This document shows positions 1 through 39,604 of a stretch of DNA of 64,000 nucleotides, one piece after another. This DNA is from Megalobrama amblycephala (taxonomy: Eukaryota > Chordata > Actinopteri > Cypriniformes > Xenocyprididae). The stretch is taken from assembly GCF_018812025.1 (NCBI RefSeq), contig NC_063057.1:19623638-19687637 (forward strand), in the 5' to 3' direction. Position 1 is the stretch's first letter. Every line of letters starts with the position of its first letter. Below the pieces are notes generated by a model. It searched no databases. It was not told the origin of the DNA and was given only the letters and a program-made list of their open reading frames with translations. Both the position numbers and the translations under genes were made by a program.

Positions 1-2684
1 GAAGACAGTCATATACACCTAGGATGGCTTGTGGGTGAGTAAATCATGGGGTAATTTTCATTTTTGGGTGAGTCATTCAGTCAACCGATTCATTCAAATG
101 GCTGATTCATTCAGGACCAAAGCATGAGGCCGTCTTTATGAATGGGTCATTGAATCATTGGCTCACTCGATTCATTAAAGACTTCAGATTCATTCAGTAA
201 TGAAACACTGCTATGTGTTGCTTAGAGATCCAAAAAAGTTCTACAGTGACTTTGTTTGGAAGTATTTATAACTATTTTAGTCTAAAATGTAACACTATAT
301 TAACGTCTTGTCTTGTATAAAATCAGTATCACATTTGCAATCATGCAGATATTTGGTAAAAACAGCACTCTTGCTTGTGTGATATTGCTAATCTATTTCA
401 TATGATATAAATACGACAAAAACATTACATAAGAAATTTCTCATATCTTGAACTTTAGTGGCATTTTAACTGCATTCTAATAAGCTTCATGCAGTCAGTC
501 CTTGCATGTTCTTAACTAGGCCTAAACTGTATGCTTTATGATGACGTACAGGTCTAGGCTGGGGCGGGGTGTGTTAAAAGCATTAATAATTTTAACGCAT
601 TATGTTTTCCGTAATTAATCAATCCAAATTAACGTGTTAAATTGACAGCCCTAATAAAATTTTATATACATGTAAATTTATACTTATCTATATTTCCAAT
701 TACTTTTAAAAGGGCATTCTAGGAGGCATTCTCCCTATATCTCCCCCAAAATGTCTATACTACATAAATATAAAGTAGTTGCTCTAAACCAGGGAGACAG
801 GGCCCACTAGAGGTCCTCAGCAAACTTCCTAGGGGGTTTGGTTTTTCTATTTCTTTGTTTTTTTAACTAGATGCTGCGTTCCAATTTTCCTACTTATACT
901 ATGCCCTAAAAGTATAAGTATGTACTCTTTTTGTGATGAAAAAGTACATACTTTTGAGTGTGTAGAAAAGGGTAGACAAGCTTACTATCACGTCCTTAAA
1001 TTGCGTCTTTTAACGGACACTCTGTCGCATAGTTACACGCATCCTGTCACTGTAAGCTGGCCTGTCAATCATCTTCACACAGTTAAAATCCTCCACATGT
1101 TTTGATTTAATTTCCTACCGAATTGGAGAGAAATTAAGCTGCACGTCGATCTGCCAGTCATGGGTCTTTCATGCGGAGAACTCTCCTCATGTGTATAATG
1201 CTGTATAATGCTGGATTTAAAAGTTAGGCTAATAGCCTATCAAATCTTTATAAAAGTCCATATTGTTGTTGCAGATGAATATTAACACGGATAACATTAA
1301 ATAAATATTTTTTATTGGGTTAAATGTTGATTATCAGTCACTCAAACCCCTTTAAACCTCTCCCCTTACCGTCGATCACACACCCTCCATGTTTGTAGTT
1401 TTTTTTAACACTTTTTATTCGTGTTTGTAGTTCTGAAACAAATCCTCCTCCAAAGCACAATGGTTTGTGGGCAATATTAGCCGTTATCCACACTTCGAAA
1501 ATTTTACGGAAATAGTAGACCATCTAGGGACTTCTGGCATACTCTTTTCAACATACTATGCTTTGGGACACACTTATTGCAGTCTCACATACTATTTAGG
1601 ATGGATAGTATGCACACAGAGACTGTTTCCTTTTATTTCCAGTTTATGTTTATAAAAATAAAGATAAAATTACAATTAAATGTAGTATACTATAACAATT
1701 CATATAACTCCACAAATCACAGATTGTTCAGGCATGAATATGTGTGCCACCGACCACCACCAGGGGGCAACGAGTCTACACAAACCTTCTAATCTAATCG
1801 TTTTAACATAAACATATTGTTTACCATCTATTCAACATTAGTTAAATGGAGGATATTAAGAGTCCTGCTGTGTCACAGGACAAATACATTATATTAACTT
1901 TTGGGATGGAATGCAAGAATGAAAGAAAGACTGTGTGTTTATCTGAGAACAGAATCAGAGACACGACAGCAGACAGGCTCGGTTACTAGGGAACGGGGAT
2001 AGGGACATTTGGAGAGGATTCAAAATCACAGCTGTTTGTATTTGCCTATCAAAATTCCTGATGGAAAGCCAGGATTGTTGTGCGGAGCGGCCTGGCTGCT
2101 CCTTGGCAGGGTTTCGTCTTGAAATGTTGACCATTTAAAATGGGAATTTCCAGAGTTTGAGCTTAATTCCCCACTGACCCTCTCTCAGAACGTCTGTAGC
2201 GAAATATACACACCTATCATGACCTCACAGAATGAATGAGCTTGACCTTTAATGGTCATTAGCAGCTAGTGACAGCAAACTCATCACTCAAAACATTTCT
2301 ACAGCTGAAGATATCCAATAAATAATTTCCACCAACAGATGGCAAAAACCCTTTACGTTGAAGGAAGGCCACGGGCCATATCAAGGGACTAGAGAGTGGG
2401 CTCTTTTGACTTGAACCAGTAAGAAATCACATAGCAACCACCCAGGACACCTTGGCAACGACTCACATTTTCTTCTGAAGTCTAGTCTACAGATCTGTTT
2501 CTCAGAACAGATGCTCAACAACATCAAAAACCAACCCAGACACACACAAAAAGCTTTCAAAGAGAAAATCTGTGAACAATGGAAAGTTCATACTCAGTTC
2601 AAACCCAGACTAAATTACTGAGGTTGTTTTTGCTTTCCAGACTGTCCAATATACTCTCCTGATGTTCTGATATTCTGCTCACAG
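1..2684. other. sema3c intron (5' flank within window)
   Basis: Upstream of the first visible sema3c exon and, by family exon structure, inside an intron. No semaphorin-like exon was found on either strand. Contents: repeated ATTCATTCA-type sequence at about 60-200, a fragment ending TTAAATTGACAGCCCTAATA at about 560-655 that looks like a transposon end, and from about 870 to 1620 a region beginning GCTGCGTTCCAATTTTCC that resembles Harbinger-type repeat ends. Confidence 0.6.
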
Positions 2685-14842
<12,158 letters not shown>

Positions 14843-17640
14843 AGGTGGAACATAATGGAAGGAGATGGATGTAGAGATGATGAAAAGGAATAAAGACATG
14901 CATCAGGAGAGAACTCGAATGGAAAATAAAGGAGGAGAATGTTGGAGAAGATTCCTCTGATATGAACCTCAACTGTTTTTTGGTTTTTTTCTTCAAGCTC
15001 AAAGCATCTCAGGTGCTTCCTGTACAGCAGTCTTATATACATGAGGAACGGCCGGAGCAGAAGATTCTGAGAAATCACATGCACTCAAGCTAATCTGTGT
15101 TTCATGCTACATAATACAAGATGCCATATGTCATATATTAGTGCTGTTGTCATTTAATGAGGGTGTAACATTTCAGAACAAACCAGAAGGTAACGCAAAG
15201 TCCTTTAAGTCCCAGCAAAATAGCTTGACAACACATTTTTTTCTTGCACATTTTCTTTTGAAACAGGAAGTTGGGGTGGGCTCATTCTTTTTTATAGCCA
15301 GTATCTTTAGTTTACATCACAGTCATGAATCTTTTTTTGCTCTTTGCTAATGCTAGCCAAAGACAGGTGATATTAACAAAAGGGACATTCTCATTCTTAA
15401 GAGCATTTGATTGGACGAAATTTGCATACACTCCTGAGTGCAAGATGAGTCATCAATATTTTTGGTTTGTTTACCGAAAGAGAAAGACTGTAAATTTTAA
15501 ATGTACATATGCGTCAAAGGTTTATAATGTCAAATTTTAGGAGTACACTAGCTTTGGCATTAGCCTCAAAGCTAAAAGACATGGACTAATACCCAAAAAA
15601 ATTGAGTTTTGGTTTCTAGTACTACACATCTGATAACATTTGATCAGATATGGATCATGAGATTTTCGTAAACTAGCATTACTCTCTAAGCCAACAGAAA
15701 CTGATTAAAAGCTACATTTCAATTTGGATTTCTAGGTACTTATAGCTGCTAAAAGTTGTTAACTTTTAGGAGCACACAAACATTAGCATTAGCTTCTAAG
15801 CTAAAAGTAATGGACTAGAAGCAACATAATGTCATGAGAATATGAAAGCGGTATTAACTTTTAGGTACACGCCAATATTTGCAACAGAAATGGACTAAAG
15901 GTCACAATTTTCATTTCGACTTGGATTTCTTGGTACATAGAACATATTCTTGGTACTTTAGGAGCACACAAGCATTCACATCAACTTTTAAGCTAAGACT
16001 AATGTAATATATCATGGTTTCGATATCATATATGACATGTTTGGGGCAAGAAATTTGACTTTTTCGTAGAAAATTTTCTTTAAATGGAACACATATTTCT
16101 CTTCTACTACCTACAAGTCTTCAATACCTCAAACTAAACTACAAGGCTACATTAAATATGTACAGTAGTCTTTATGAATGGCCTTCCCCACATAGATATG
16201 ATAACTGTCAGGTAATTTTGTGGATTAGAGCTCATCTCAAATATAGTAAAAGCTTGTTTCTAGCAAATTAATTGTTTATCGTCACTGAATGGATCATGAG
16301 AATCGTTCTTGGACGCACAGACCAAAGTACACCAGCCCAACTGCACCACAGATGTTCATATGGGAATAAAAGATGGTTTGGAGACATTTCAAACTGTACC
16401 AGACAGGTGGCTCTCTGAGCCCATAAAACTGTAAAGAGTGTTGTGTGTTTGCCCAGTGTTGTGCTTTGAGAAACATCATTAATCCAAAATACATAACTTC
16501 TTCCTTATGGATCATTCACCGAAAAAAAAAAAAAAAAAAAAAAAAGTTTCGTCATCATTTACTCACCCTCATGACCTTCCAAACACGCAGGACTTGACAG
16601 TAACTGGTCATGCTTTGGAAAAGAGCAGCGTGAACATTCTTCAAAATATCTCCTTTTGTCTTTCCTGAAAGAAGGAATGACATATGGGTAAAATATGTCC
16701 ATTTTTTCTTTTCTTTAATTTATTTCTTTTCTTTAATTTAGTGTATGTGCAACTTTTCCTCTTATTAAAATGGTATGCTAAACCACAATGAAATAGTTTA
16801 CAGACCCATTGACACCAGGGACAATAACTATAATGATAACCATAAAGATATTGTTCTAAATGTAAAGGAATAGCACTTCAACCATAACAATAATGGCACA
16901 GAGAAACAATATTGTTGGAATCACTTTCAGAATAAATTTTTTCAGTTAATGAATGATAAAAATGAAAATTACCCCAAGCTTTAATTCCATAGTGTTTAAA
17001 ACATGTAAGGATAGGCCCTATGAGGCATGTGATCATGCATGTTGTTTCATTGTTATACAGGCACATGTTTGATGATGTTGGGAATGAATGTCATGTTAAT
17101 ATATTCTGGTTTGCTCAGTGTGAACAGCTGTAATGTGATTGTCACTCATTTTAGATGACGTATAGCATTGTACAGCTTACAATTTTTAATTGATGTCCGT
17201 GTAACTTGTGTTTTTGTATTTTGAATGTCTGTCAAAAGTTTAAAAGCTCAGCTCTAAAAAAAAAAAAAAAAAAAAAAAGATGAGAAACTTCAATTTCACA
17301 ATTGATTTCCGTATGGCTATTAGATACATTTCATTCACATTTAAAGGGGTTTTTATTTTCTCTGAAATGCCTGAATTGTTTTTTTATGCCAAAATTCTTT
17401 AGATGTTTTTGACTGAATCTGCATTTCGCAGAAGTTTCAAGGTTTTTGTTTTTCTGTGGCATTGTGTGCCCTCTCTAAATGACATTTGGAGTAACAATAT
17501 AATAACGTTTTAGTATTATTACTATAGAAAATATGCTGTATTCCCTGTGAATGTTAATGATAATTTTATTTTATTAAATGTCTTGATTCGTGTATTCCTA
17601 TTTATTAATGATAAAAGACTGAACAACTGCATTAAACACC
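14843..17640 (+). other. sema3c 3' UTR and downstream flank
   Basis: No coding exon is visible. AATAAA hexamers lie at 14889-14894 and 14925-14930, close to the stop; further A-rich runs lie at 16526-16545 and 17256-17278. The true cleavage site cannot be told by eye. Class 3 semaphorin 3' UTRs are often long, so transcription may run well past 15 kb. Contains degenerate repeats (15538-16000) and a short MITE fragment (about 16545-16640), listed separately. Confidence 0.5.
15538..16000. repeat. Degenerate repeats, unit marked by TAGGAG-ACAC
   Basis: Related phrases recur at about 15538 (AGGAGTACACTAGC...GCATTAGC), 15767 (AGGAGCACACAAACATTAGC), 15860 (AGGTACACGCC) and 15958 (AGGAGCACACAAGC), each followed by AAGCTAA and ATGGACTA-like sequence. 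They look like decayed tandem copies with spacing of 100-230 bases. Confidence 0.5.
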
Positions 17641-17930
17641 TTCAACATCATGTGTTTCAGGAACTTTTCATATGAACTCTTCATATGTTTTAGGAATTCT
17701 TTACAAGAGAATCAGATTTGTAGTAAGCTACCAAAAAATATTCACAAATTCGCAACTTTAACAGTCAAATTAAGTTGAAGTTATAAAGACAATATACTGG
17801 AACTTGAAAACCAAGTTCACACAGAGCACAAGAATACGTTTAAACAGAGTTTTTCACGAGAGTGAAAACCGAATTTTACTTGAAACCACGCTCTAACATT
17901 TCCAGGACTCACATCCTTATGTTCGATTAA

Positions 17931-19356
17931 AGGGTTAGTTCACCCAAAAATGAAAATTCTGTCATTAATTACTCACGCTCGTGCCGTTTTACACCCATAA
18001 GACATTGATCAACACACGCCTCACGAGCAGTTGATCTTCGGAAAACAAATTAAGATATTTTTGTTGAAATCCAATGACTCAGTGAGGCCTGCATAGCCAG
18101 CAATCCAATCTCAAAATCCATAAAAATACTAAAAACATATTTAAATCAGTTCATGTGAGTACAGTTCAATATTAATATTATAAAGCGACGTGAATATTTT
18201 TGGAGCACCAAAAAAAAAAAAAAAACGACTTATTCAGTGATGGCCGATTTCAATTCGGATCTCGTGTCAAACCGCCAAACTGCTGAAAGGTCCCATTTTT
18301 CGTGTTTTTTTGAAGCTTTGATTGTGTTTATAGTGTGCAATATAACATGTGTTCATGTTTCGCGTGTAAAAAAACACAGTATTTTTCACATAATTTACTT
18401 ATCTGTATACCGCTGTTTCCACTGTCATAAAAATGGGCTGATGACTTCCTTGTTCTATGAAGTCCCTCCTTCAGAAATACGTAACGAGTTCTGATTGTGC
18501 CAGCGGTTCCTGTGTTGTGATTCGACAGCAGCTTAGCGAACCTTGCCCGGAAAGGTCACGCCTCTTACCATAACGTGGAGATGCATGCGCTCAGTGTTAT
18601 TGTAAACATGTCTTTAATTTTACCCTATCAATTTGAGCCGGAATCAGACCCGGTGATTGGACTGCGGGATGAAAATAACAGCGTTTCGGCGACATGGCGA
18701 CAAACACACTCTACAAACGCAACTCTTGTGTATTCCTGTGGGCGGAGGTTAGTCAAAAAACTGTTTTAGTGACGTCATTAAAGAAGGAAGTAGAAGGATG
18801 TAGTCCAAACTGGCCGTTCGATGTAGGCGACTTCTGTTAAATAAAATATCTCGCTTGGCATTGAACTTTGAGCTTTAAAATTTTACAGATTTTATTTATA
18901 CTCTAACAACAACATTACACACTAACTAAAGTTTGAAACATGGGATCACGAAGAACGGGACCTTGAAATCACGTGACTCTGGTGCTCCGAACCGCTGATT
19001 CGACACAAAAGATTCATAACGCTCCGAAGCTTCCTGAAGCAGTGTTTTGAAATCGGCCATCACTAAATAAGTTGTCATTTTGTTTTTTTGGTGCACCAAA
19101 AATATTCTCATCGCTTTATAATATTAATATTGAACCACTGTACTCACATAAACTGATTTAAATATGTTTTTAGTACATTAATGGATTTTGAGAGAGGAAA
19201 TATCATTGCTGGCTATGGAGGTCTCACGGAGCCATAGGATTTCAACAAAAATATCTCAATTTGCGTTCAGAAGATTAACGAAGGTCTTACGGGTGTAAAA
19301 CGGCATGAGCGTGAGTAATTCATGACAGAATTTTCATTTTTGGGTGAACTAACCCT
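17931..19356. mobile_element. 1.4-kb foldback with TTAA flanks and an internal insert
   Basis: Flanked by TTAA at 17927-17930 and 19357-19360. Left end AGGGTTAGTTCACCC and right end GGGTGAACTAACCCT are inverted repeats; each arm is about 300 bases. The middle, about 18290-18830, is not shared with the other copies in this window and carries a small ORF with PYQFEPESDP. Same family as 36951-37681, 41542-42144 and 44733-45390. Confidence 0.75.
18608..18769 (+). CDS. Small ORF inside the foldback, EPESDP motif
   Basis: Starts MSLILPYQFEPESDPVIGL and ends in a TAG after 53 codons; a possible donor (GGTTAGT) lies inside it. Shares PYxFEPESDP with the ORF at 3920-4081. Likely the first exon of a transposon-carried protein, now isolated. 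Not recognisable as a host gene. Confidence 0.35.
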   Translation: MSLILPYQFEPESDPVIGLRDENNSVSATWRQTHSTNATLVYSCGRRLVKKLF

Positions 19357-19889
19357 TTAATATGTTAACGGAACCGTACGTCTTGTCACGTAATAGCCTA
19401 CGTTGAACGCGTGTGCATCTAGTGCGTGTTGCATTTTCATGTTTGGCTTTGGTAACTTACAGAGACGCAGAAACAAGATGTGTTTTAGATCCAGTAATCT
19501 TCCACTCCAGTCAGTTTTATGGTCATATTCAGTCAGGTATAAGAGAGCTCTCGGTTAATTAGACTTACTGGTAAATTGACTGATAAACTGGCGCCTACTG
19601 TTTACAGGTGACAGTCAGTTATCGCGAGAATAGAAAACATCGGACATTTGCCAATTCCAAAACACAACGTAGCCGATTACGACTTTGATTGTCATCAATT
19701 TAAAATGTTACATACCTGACCTTTTCTGCACTTTTTAGACAGCTGATATACTTGATATGACAATTATTTGAAAATCTGGAATCTGAGGGTGCAAAAAAAA
19801 AAAAAAAAAAAAAAAAAAATCAAAATATTGAGAAAATCGCCTTTCAAGTTGTCCAAATGAAGTCCTTAGCAATGCATACACAAACAAAT

Positions 19890-20164
19890 GTTTGTTTTTA
19901 TGAATTGTGGGGACATTCCATAGGCATAATGGTTTTTATACTGTACAAATCATATTTTATATCCTCCTACACCTAAACCTACCCATCACAGGAAACTGTG
20001 CACATTTTTACTTTCTCAAAAAAAAAAAAAAAAAAAAAAATTCTGTATGATTTATAAGCCTTTTGAAAAATGGGAACATGGGGTAATGTCCTCATAAGTC
20101 ACCCTCTCCTTGTAATACCCATGTCATTATACAAATTTGTGTCCTGATAGGTCACAAAAACATG

Positions 20165-20165
<1 letters not shown>
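19890..20165. repeat. Dispersed repeat, GTGGGGACATTCC type
   Basis: Contains GGGGACATTCCATAGGC, a CCTACACCTAAACCTACCCA run, and later GGGGTAATGTCCTCA, which is loosely inverted to the start. It is interrupted by a run of A at about 20019-20040. Resembles a common cyprinid miniature element. Confidence 0.5.

Positions 20166-20208
<43 letters not shown>
20166..20208. repeat. (CA)n microsatellite
   Basis: About 43 bases of CA repeat. Confidence 0.97.
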
Positions 20209-20212
<4 letters not shown>

Positions 20213-20735
20213 AAGCCATAAAGCATTATAAATAGGGTAGCAGTATTCAAAAATAATGACATTATGAGACATTATATATATACACTGTAGAGTATAAATC
20301 AAAGTAGAGTATAAATCTACATGCTGTTTGCTCTTACCAGTTCAAAACCCATGGGTCAAACCAGAGCAGAAAAGCAACAGAGATGACCAGTGGCACTTCA
20401 TAATTCATAAAGCAGAGAGAGGGTTGCTCCTACCCTTACTTTTAATATTAAACAAACCCCTTTGTCCCACTCAACCACAGGCCTCTTGTTCTGCAAACCC
20501 TCCCATTTTGATTTAGCATCCATTGAAGAGTGGAAAATAAATCGTATGGATTTACAGGGTATAACAGAGAAATCTGTTTCAGAATTTTCTCTGTTTCTCT
20601 ACTCTTCAGCCTGGTGGTTGTTCTTACGCATGAGAAGGCAGAACTTGATTTGTGATTTGAGATTTGCAACAACTATGCAAGGAGGACAGAAAAAATTACA
20701 AAAATAACAATGAGGCCAAGTTTTACAGTTGTTTG
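20209..20735. other. Intergenic sequence between sema3c and cd36
   Basis: No gene or recognisable repeat seen. Short open frames at 20328-20707 overlap on both strands and look like chance. Confidence 0.5.
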
Positions 20736-20736
20736 T

Positions 20737-20742
20737 TTTATT
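20737..20742 (-). other. Candidate cd36 polyadenylation signal
   Basis: AATAAA on the - strand, about 300 bases past the cd36 stop, in otherwise non-coding sequence. Another AATAAA (21041-21046, - strand) overlaps the stop codon itself and is less likely to be the main signal. Confidence 0.5.
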
Positions 20743-21041
20743 GAAATTGTGCTGACATACAAAACTATTTCATATTTAAATCAACCACAGTATGACTACA
20801 TAATGGCAGAATATTTGCCCTTGATAACTACTGAAAATATGACTTGATACAATATCAAGCAAATACAGAAAGAAAGAAATTTTTGCTCCGCAAAAAAGCA
20901 GAATATAAATTATAGAAATAGAATTGCACTACTCTGAGCTCAAATAACAATTACAATATACACTTACAATTTGTATAAATACATTTTTTGTAATTCCAAT
21001 TACAAAAAATCAAAGACACAAAGCACCAAGCATCCCTCCCT
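20743..21041 (-). other. cd36 3' untranslated region
   Basis: Between the stop codon and the AATAAA at 20737-20742. AT-rich, no ORF. Transcript end inferred only from the signal. Confidence 0.5.
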
Positions 21042-35291
<14,250 letters not shown>

Positions 35292-35560
35292 GATGGCGAG
35301 CAGCAGCCTGGACCAACACTGACCGGTGGCGCGTCAGGTGCGAGCATTAGGTCGTCCTGGGAATTATGTAAGTTCCTAAGTTCCAGAGATCGAAGGTTGT
35401 AGAGGAGGAGATTGAGGATTTGGTTGCCGTTTATCACACCCGGAGACCCGAAAGACGTTATCTCAGCGCGATAACGCACTGCTGGGCGGGGAGCGGGCGC
35501 GTAACACACGGCATTCAGAGGCCAATGTCACTGTCAGACGAGAGCCGAGACTCAAAAGTG
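35292..35560 (-). promoter_or_regulatory. cd36 5' leader and probable promoter region
   Basis: Immediately upstream of the cd36 start codon. GC-richer than the surroundings (for example GGGCGGGGAGCGGGCGC near 35486). No TATA box is obvious. A non-coding 5' exon further upstream, as in mammals, cannot be excluded. Confidence 0.35.
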
Positions 35561-36112
35561 AAATATCTACACTTCAAAAACATTTAGATGACTTGGAAAA
35601 TTCAGAATCAGATTCAGAAAAGAAAAAAAGTAAAAGAAAAGAAAAGAAAAAAAATCTGTTATAGAATGAAATCTAATAGAATAACATGTAGGCTAATAGA
35701 ATTTAACATTAATAACTTTTAATTTCAGTTTTATTTTTTATTAAATTTAGATTTAAATTCACTTTTGAACATAATGTACAACACAAACAGAATTTACTTA
35801 CAACTGAAAGGAACAGAATATAATAGATGTTAACAGAAAAGAATATTGCATTTCAGACAGCCGTGTATAAAATTTATATTTAAAATTTAACAGACGAATA
35901 TAGAATGGAATAGAATTTCAGATGATTGCACGATTCTGATTGGTCAATTGGTCAATATGGACCGCCATATATAAAAATATCATTTAGAATAGAATAGAAT
36001 GCATTTCGGACAGCGATGTATAAAAATAATAATATATTTAGAATTTAATATTAGAATAGAATAGAATAGAATTTCAGTTCTGAATTCTTGATTCTGATTG
36101 GTCAATCGGAAC

Positions 36113-36199
<87 letters not shown>

Positions 36200-36950
36200 T
36201 TATAGAACTGAATAGAATAGGATATCAGGCCACTGACTGAAAGCCCCAATTGACCAATCAGAATCAAGCATTCCAGACAGCAAAAAAAAAAAAAGTCAGA
36301 ACATATTTAAATTATAATAGAATTGGTAAGGAAAAAAAGAAAAAATGCATTGTGCAATTTGATAAACTTGTTGTCAGATGAATATAATTTCCTTACATTT
36401 AAAAATGACAGCATTTTCCCAAGCAGCTGCGGAAGTAAAAACATATAGACTAGCTGACATAACAAATAGCAGACCAATAAAAAGTTCAAGGATAGTTTTT
36501 ATTAGTTATTGCTGCTGTGCATTAGAGGAATATCTTTACATACTTCCCCTCTCACGTGTGTGCTGTAGGCTATGTGTTATATTTCAGCGTTATCTCTGAG
36601 TATAAGTAATGTCACCATGTGAAGTTTTAGCTTCTACTGTCCTCTAGTGTTCATTGGTCTCTCGAGTTGTCCATACTGCAGACTGTAGTGTGATTATGTA
36701 CCGGACTCTGCTGTCGGAGTGGATTAAGACACAAGTATTATATTTGTGTTTACGTGTGGGGTTCATGGGTCATTTTAGGGAACACGCGTTGCAAAATGTG
36801 TTGTAAAATGTAGGCTATTGCTTGACTGTACTGCGAGTTGCTTTGGAGAAAAGAAATGTAAATATCTCCTCTATTATGAAAATGTGCAAAATAAATTTAT
36901 ATGAAGTTCTCGAACACATTTCACACGAGCTTCATGCGACTATGTTTAAA
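35561..36950. other. Intergenic region between cd36 and gnai1, left part
   Basis: AT-rich with many AGAATAGAATAGA-like repeats (about 35655-36080) and AATTGACCAATCAG / CTGATTGGTCAAT phrases in both orientations around a (TA)n tract at 36116-36191. No gene recognised. Confidence 0.6.
36116..36191. repeat. (TA)n microsatellite
   Basis: About 76 bases of TA, flanked at 36098-36108 and 36249-36259 by inverted GATTGGTCAAT / ATTGACCAATC. Confidence 0.97.
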
Positions 36951-37681
36951 TAAAGGTCTCCCAAAAAGGAAAATTCTGTCATTAATTACCTCATGTCGTT
37001 CCACACCCGGAACACAAAATTAAGAAATTGTTGATGAAATCCGATGGCTCAGTGAAGCCTATATTGAGAGCAAAGCCATTGAAACTGCCAAGATCCATAA
37101 AGGTAGGCTATTAAAAACATATTTGAAACAGTTCATGTGAGTTCAGTGGTTCTATCTTAATATTATAAAGTGACAAGAATACTTTTTGTGCGCCAAAAAT
37201 ACCAAAATAACGACTTTTCAACAATGTCAATGGGCCGATTTCAAAACTCTGCTTCGTGAAGCTTCTGAGCTTTATGAATCTTTTTTTTTTCGAATGAGTG
37301 ATTCGGATCTCCTATCAAACGGCTAAACTGCTGAAATCATGTGACTTTGGCGCTCCGATTCACTGATTCGATTTGTAAAGTTCTGAAGCAGTGTTTTGAA
37401 ATCGGCCCATATAGATATTGTTAAAAAAAAAAAAAGTTATTTTGTTTTTTTGGCACACAGAAGTATTCTTATCGTTTTATAATATTAAGATAGAACCACT
37501 GAACTCACATGAACTGTTTCAAAATGTTTTTAATACCTTTATGGACCTTGAAAGTTTCAATGGCCTCACTGAGTCATTGGATTTCATCAATAATATCTTA
37601 ATTTGTGTTCCGAAGATGAACGAGGGTGTGGAACGACATGAGCGTGAGTAATAAATTACATTTTTTGGGTGAACTAACTCT
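36951..37681. mobile_element. AGGGTTAGTTCACC-family foldback
   Basis: Right end GGGTGAACTAACTCT abuts TTAA (37682-37685). The left end is worn but the arm matches through GAAAATTCTGTCATTAATTA. Both halves share ACATATTTGAAACAGTTCATG and CACTGATTCG-type sequence in inverted order. Confidence 0.65.
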
Positions 37682-37689
37682 TTAAGGAG

Positions 37690-39600
37690 TCGTATCAATG
37701 CAAGTTTGCATCTATTTGGGCACTAGAGGGCAGTGTTCAATTATTTATGTCAACTTAGCGGTTACAAATAAGCTGTACAAAATGTAGCGTGAATTTTCCT
37801 AGCTAAAGTTGCTGTAAAACGGTATCCTATAATTTGACGTCACAGTGAACAGGAGAAGGAAATTGTTGTAATTTATAGAAATGTCCTATATAATCACAAT
37901 GATTGCAGTTAAGTAATGTTTTAGTGAAGTAATCTTTTTATATATGTGGGCCTAGTATCGGTAAATAGTCCACCGTACTTCTATTGCTGGCATTTAATAA
38001 ATAATGCATTTACATTTCTGTTTGTTTTGTTGTCACCAAGTAATTTTTTTTATTTTCAGAGGTTTCTTTGCCTAATGCTGAGTGTGCATAAGAATAATAT
38101 CATATTTTACCTATGTATGAAACACCATGAATATATTTATGTATATTTTCTAGTAGACATTAATGCAACATTAATGCATCAGCTAAAATGAACTAGCCTT
38201 TCAACTAGGAATATTTTTAAAGCACATTAATCTTTGTTAATGTTAGTAACAAAATAAAAATACAATTCTTCATTGTTTCTTCATGTTTGTTCACAGTGGA
38301 TTTACAGATACGACATTTGATTTTTAAAAATGATAGCTCATGTTAACTATTGTAGTTAGCTTTTGTAAGGTGTTACCATATTGTTGTACTATAATATAAA
38401 ACAGTCACTATATCGTGTCGATTACAAATTATGATAGACTTTATGATAGATACATTTTGGAATAAAACCTTGTGAATTCTTTAAATTGTGGTGTGTTTTT
38501 CTAAAGCATATTCTGGCACCAGTTGACACCAGTTTGAAGTTAGTATAACTAATAAACAATCTAGATATCAAATTATTGTTGTTAAGTTCCAAAGTATTGA
38601 CAGTTATTGTTTTATTATCACTGGCTCACGTCCTAGCCTAACTGTAGATCTGAAGCAGACAGTCAAATACTTTGCATACAAGCTATAAAACCCTCATGAC
38701 ATGTAAATGTGTGGTTATAGTAGTGTAACCCTCTGAGATCCAATGCAAATACTCACTCAAAGCAGATGTGTTTCCCAGACAGCTCGAAGCAACTGTAAGG
38801 TCTGAGGTCATTGTCTAATTTATCTGCTTTAACCTCACAGCCATGCTCGCATATTAAAAGGCTGAGTCTCGGCCAAGGAGTGCTAGTGTAATGATTTTTC
38901 AAGCTCTTTCTGCAAGCTACACAGGATTTTCAGCAGTATTGATGTCACAGTGAGGAACGTCACAGTTCATTTGACCTTGGAACACATGGTCCAGTGTGAC
39001 ACTGGCATCTGTGATGGGTCTAGGACAAATGCATAAACCTGAGAAAACACAATTGGGATGCGGAGATGACAAAATAGAGCAGAACAGTGGTGCATTTCCT
39101 GAAACCATCTGTGGTCACAAGTTCGCCATTACAAACATAATTCAACGGAACTTGCCATCTTAGTTGGCAAACGATGCTTTTGGGAAATGCACCAGTATCC
39201 AGTAAACAAATAGGCATAGGCAATATGCAAAAAAATGTAACGTGCAGTTGATACCATGAGGAGCTTATTTCTATTAAAAAAAAAATGATTCAGTTAAACT
39301 TAAACCAAGTTAATTTAATAATTTCTAGGTTTCAAACCATTATTTGACAAGATATTTTTACAGTGTAGGACATCTATTTATCCATCCAAGACCTTGATAA
39401 AGAATTGAATGTATATTTTGTTAATCTATATATAATGTATTTTTTTGTATAGTTAATATATTTGATTACTATATTACTGTACTGTGAAATATCTATTATA
39501 TTAGATAACAGCCGCTTCATGGGGATGCCATTTACACAAAGTGAAAATAGCATATTTTCTTTGCACTAAGTGTAAATAGTTGTTAGATGCTATTTGTACT
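37690..39600. other. Intergenic sequence
   Basis: No gene or clear element recognised on either strand. AT-rich. Confidence 0.5.
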
Positions 39601-39604
39601 GTAA

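Noticed and set aside
1..2684. Additional sema3c exons upstream in the window
   Set aside because: No stretch resembling the preceding sema-domain exon (DYKYT, VDAADGRY-like) was seen on the + strand.
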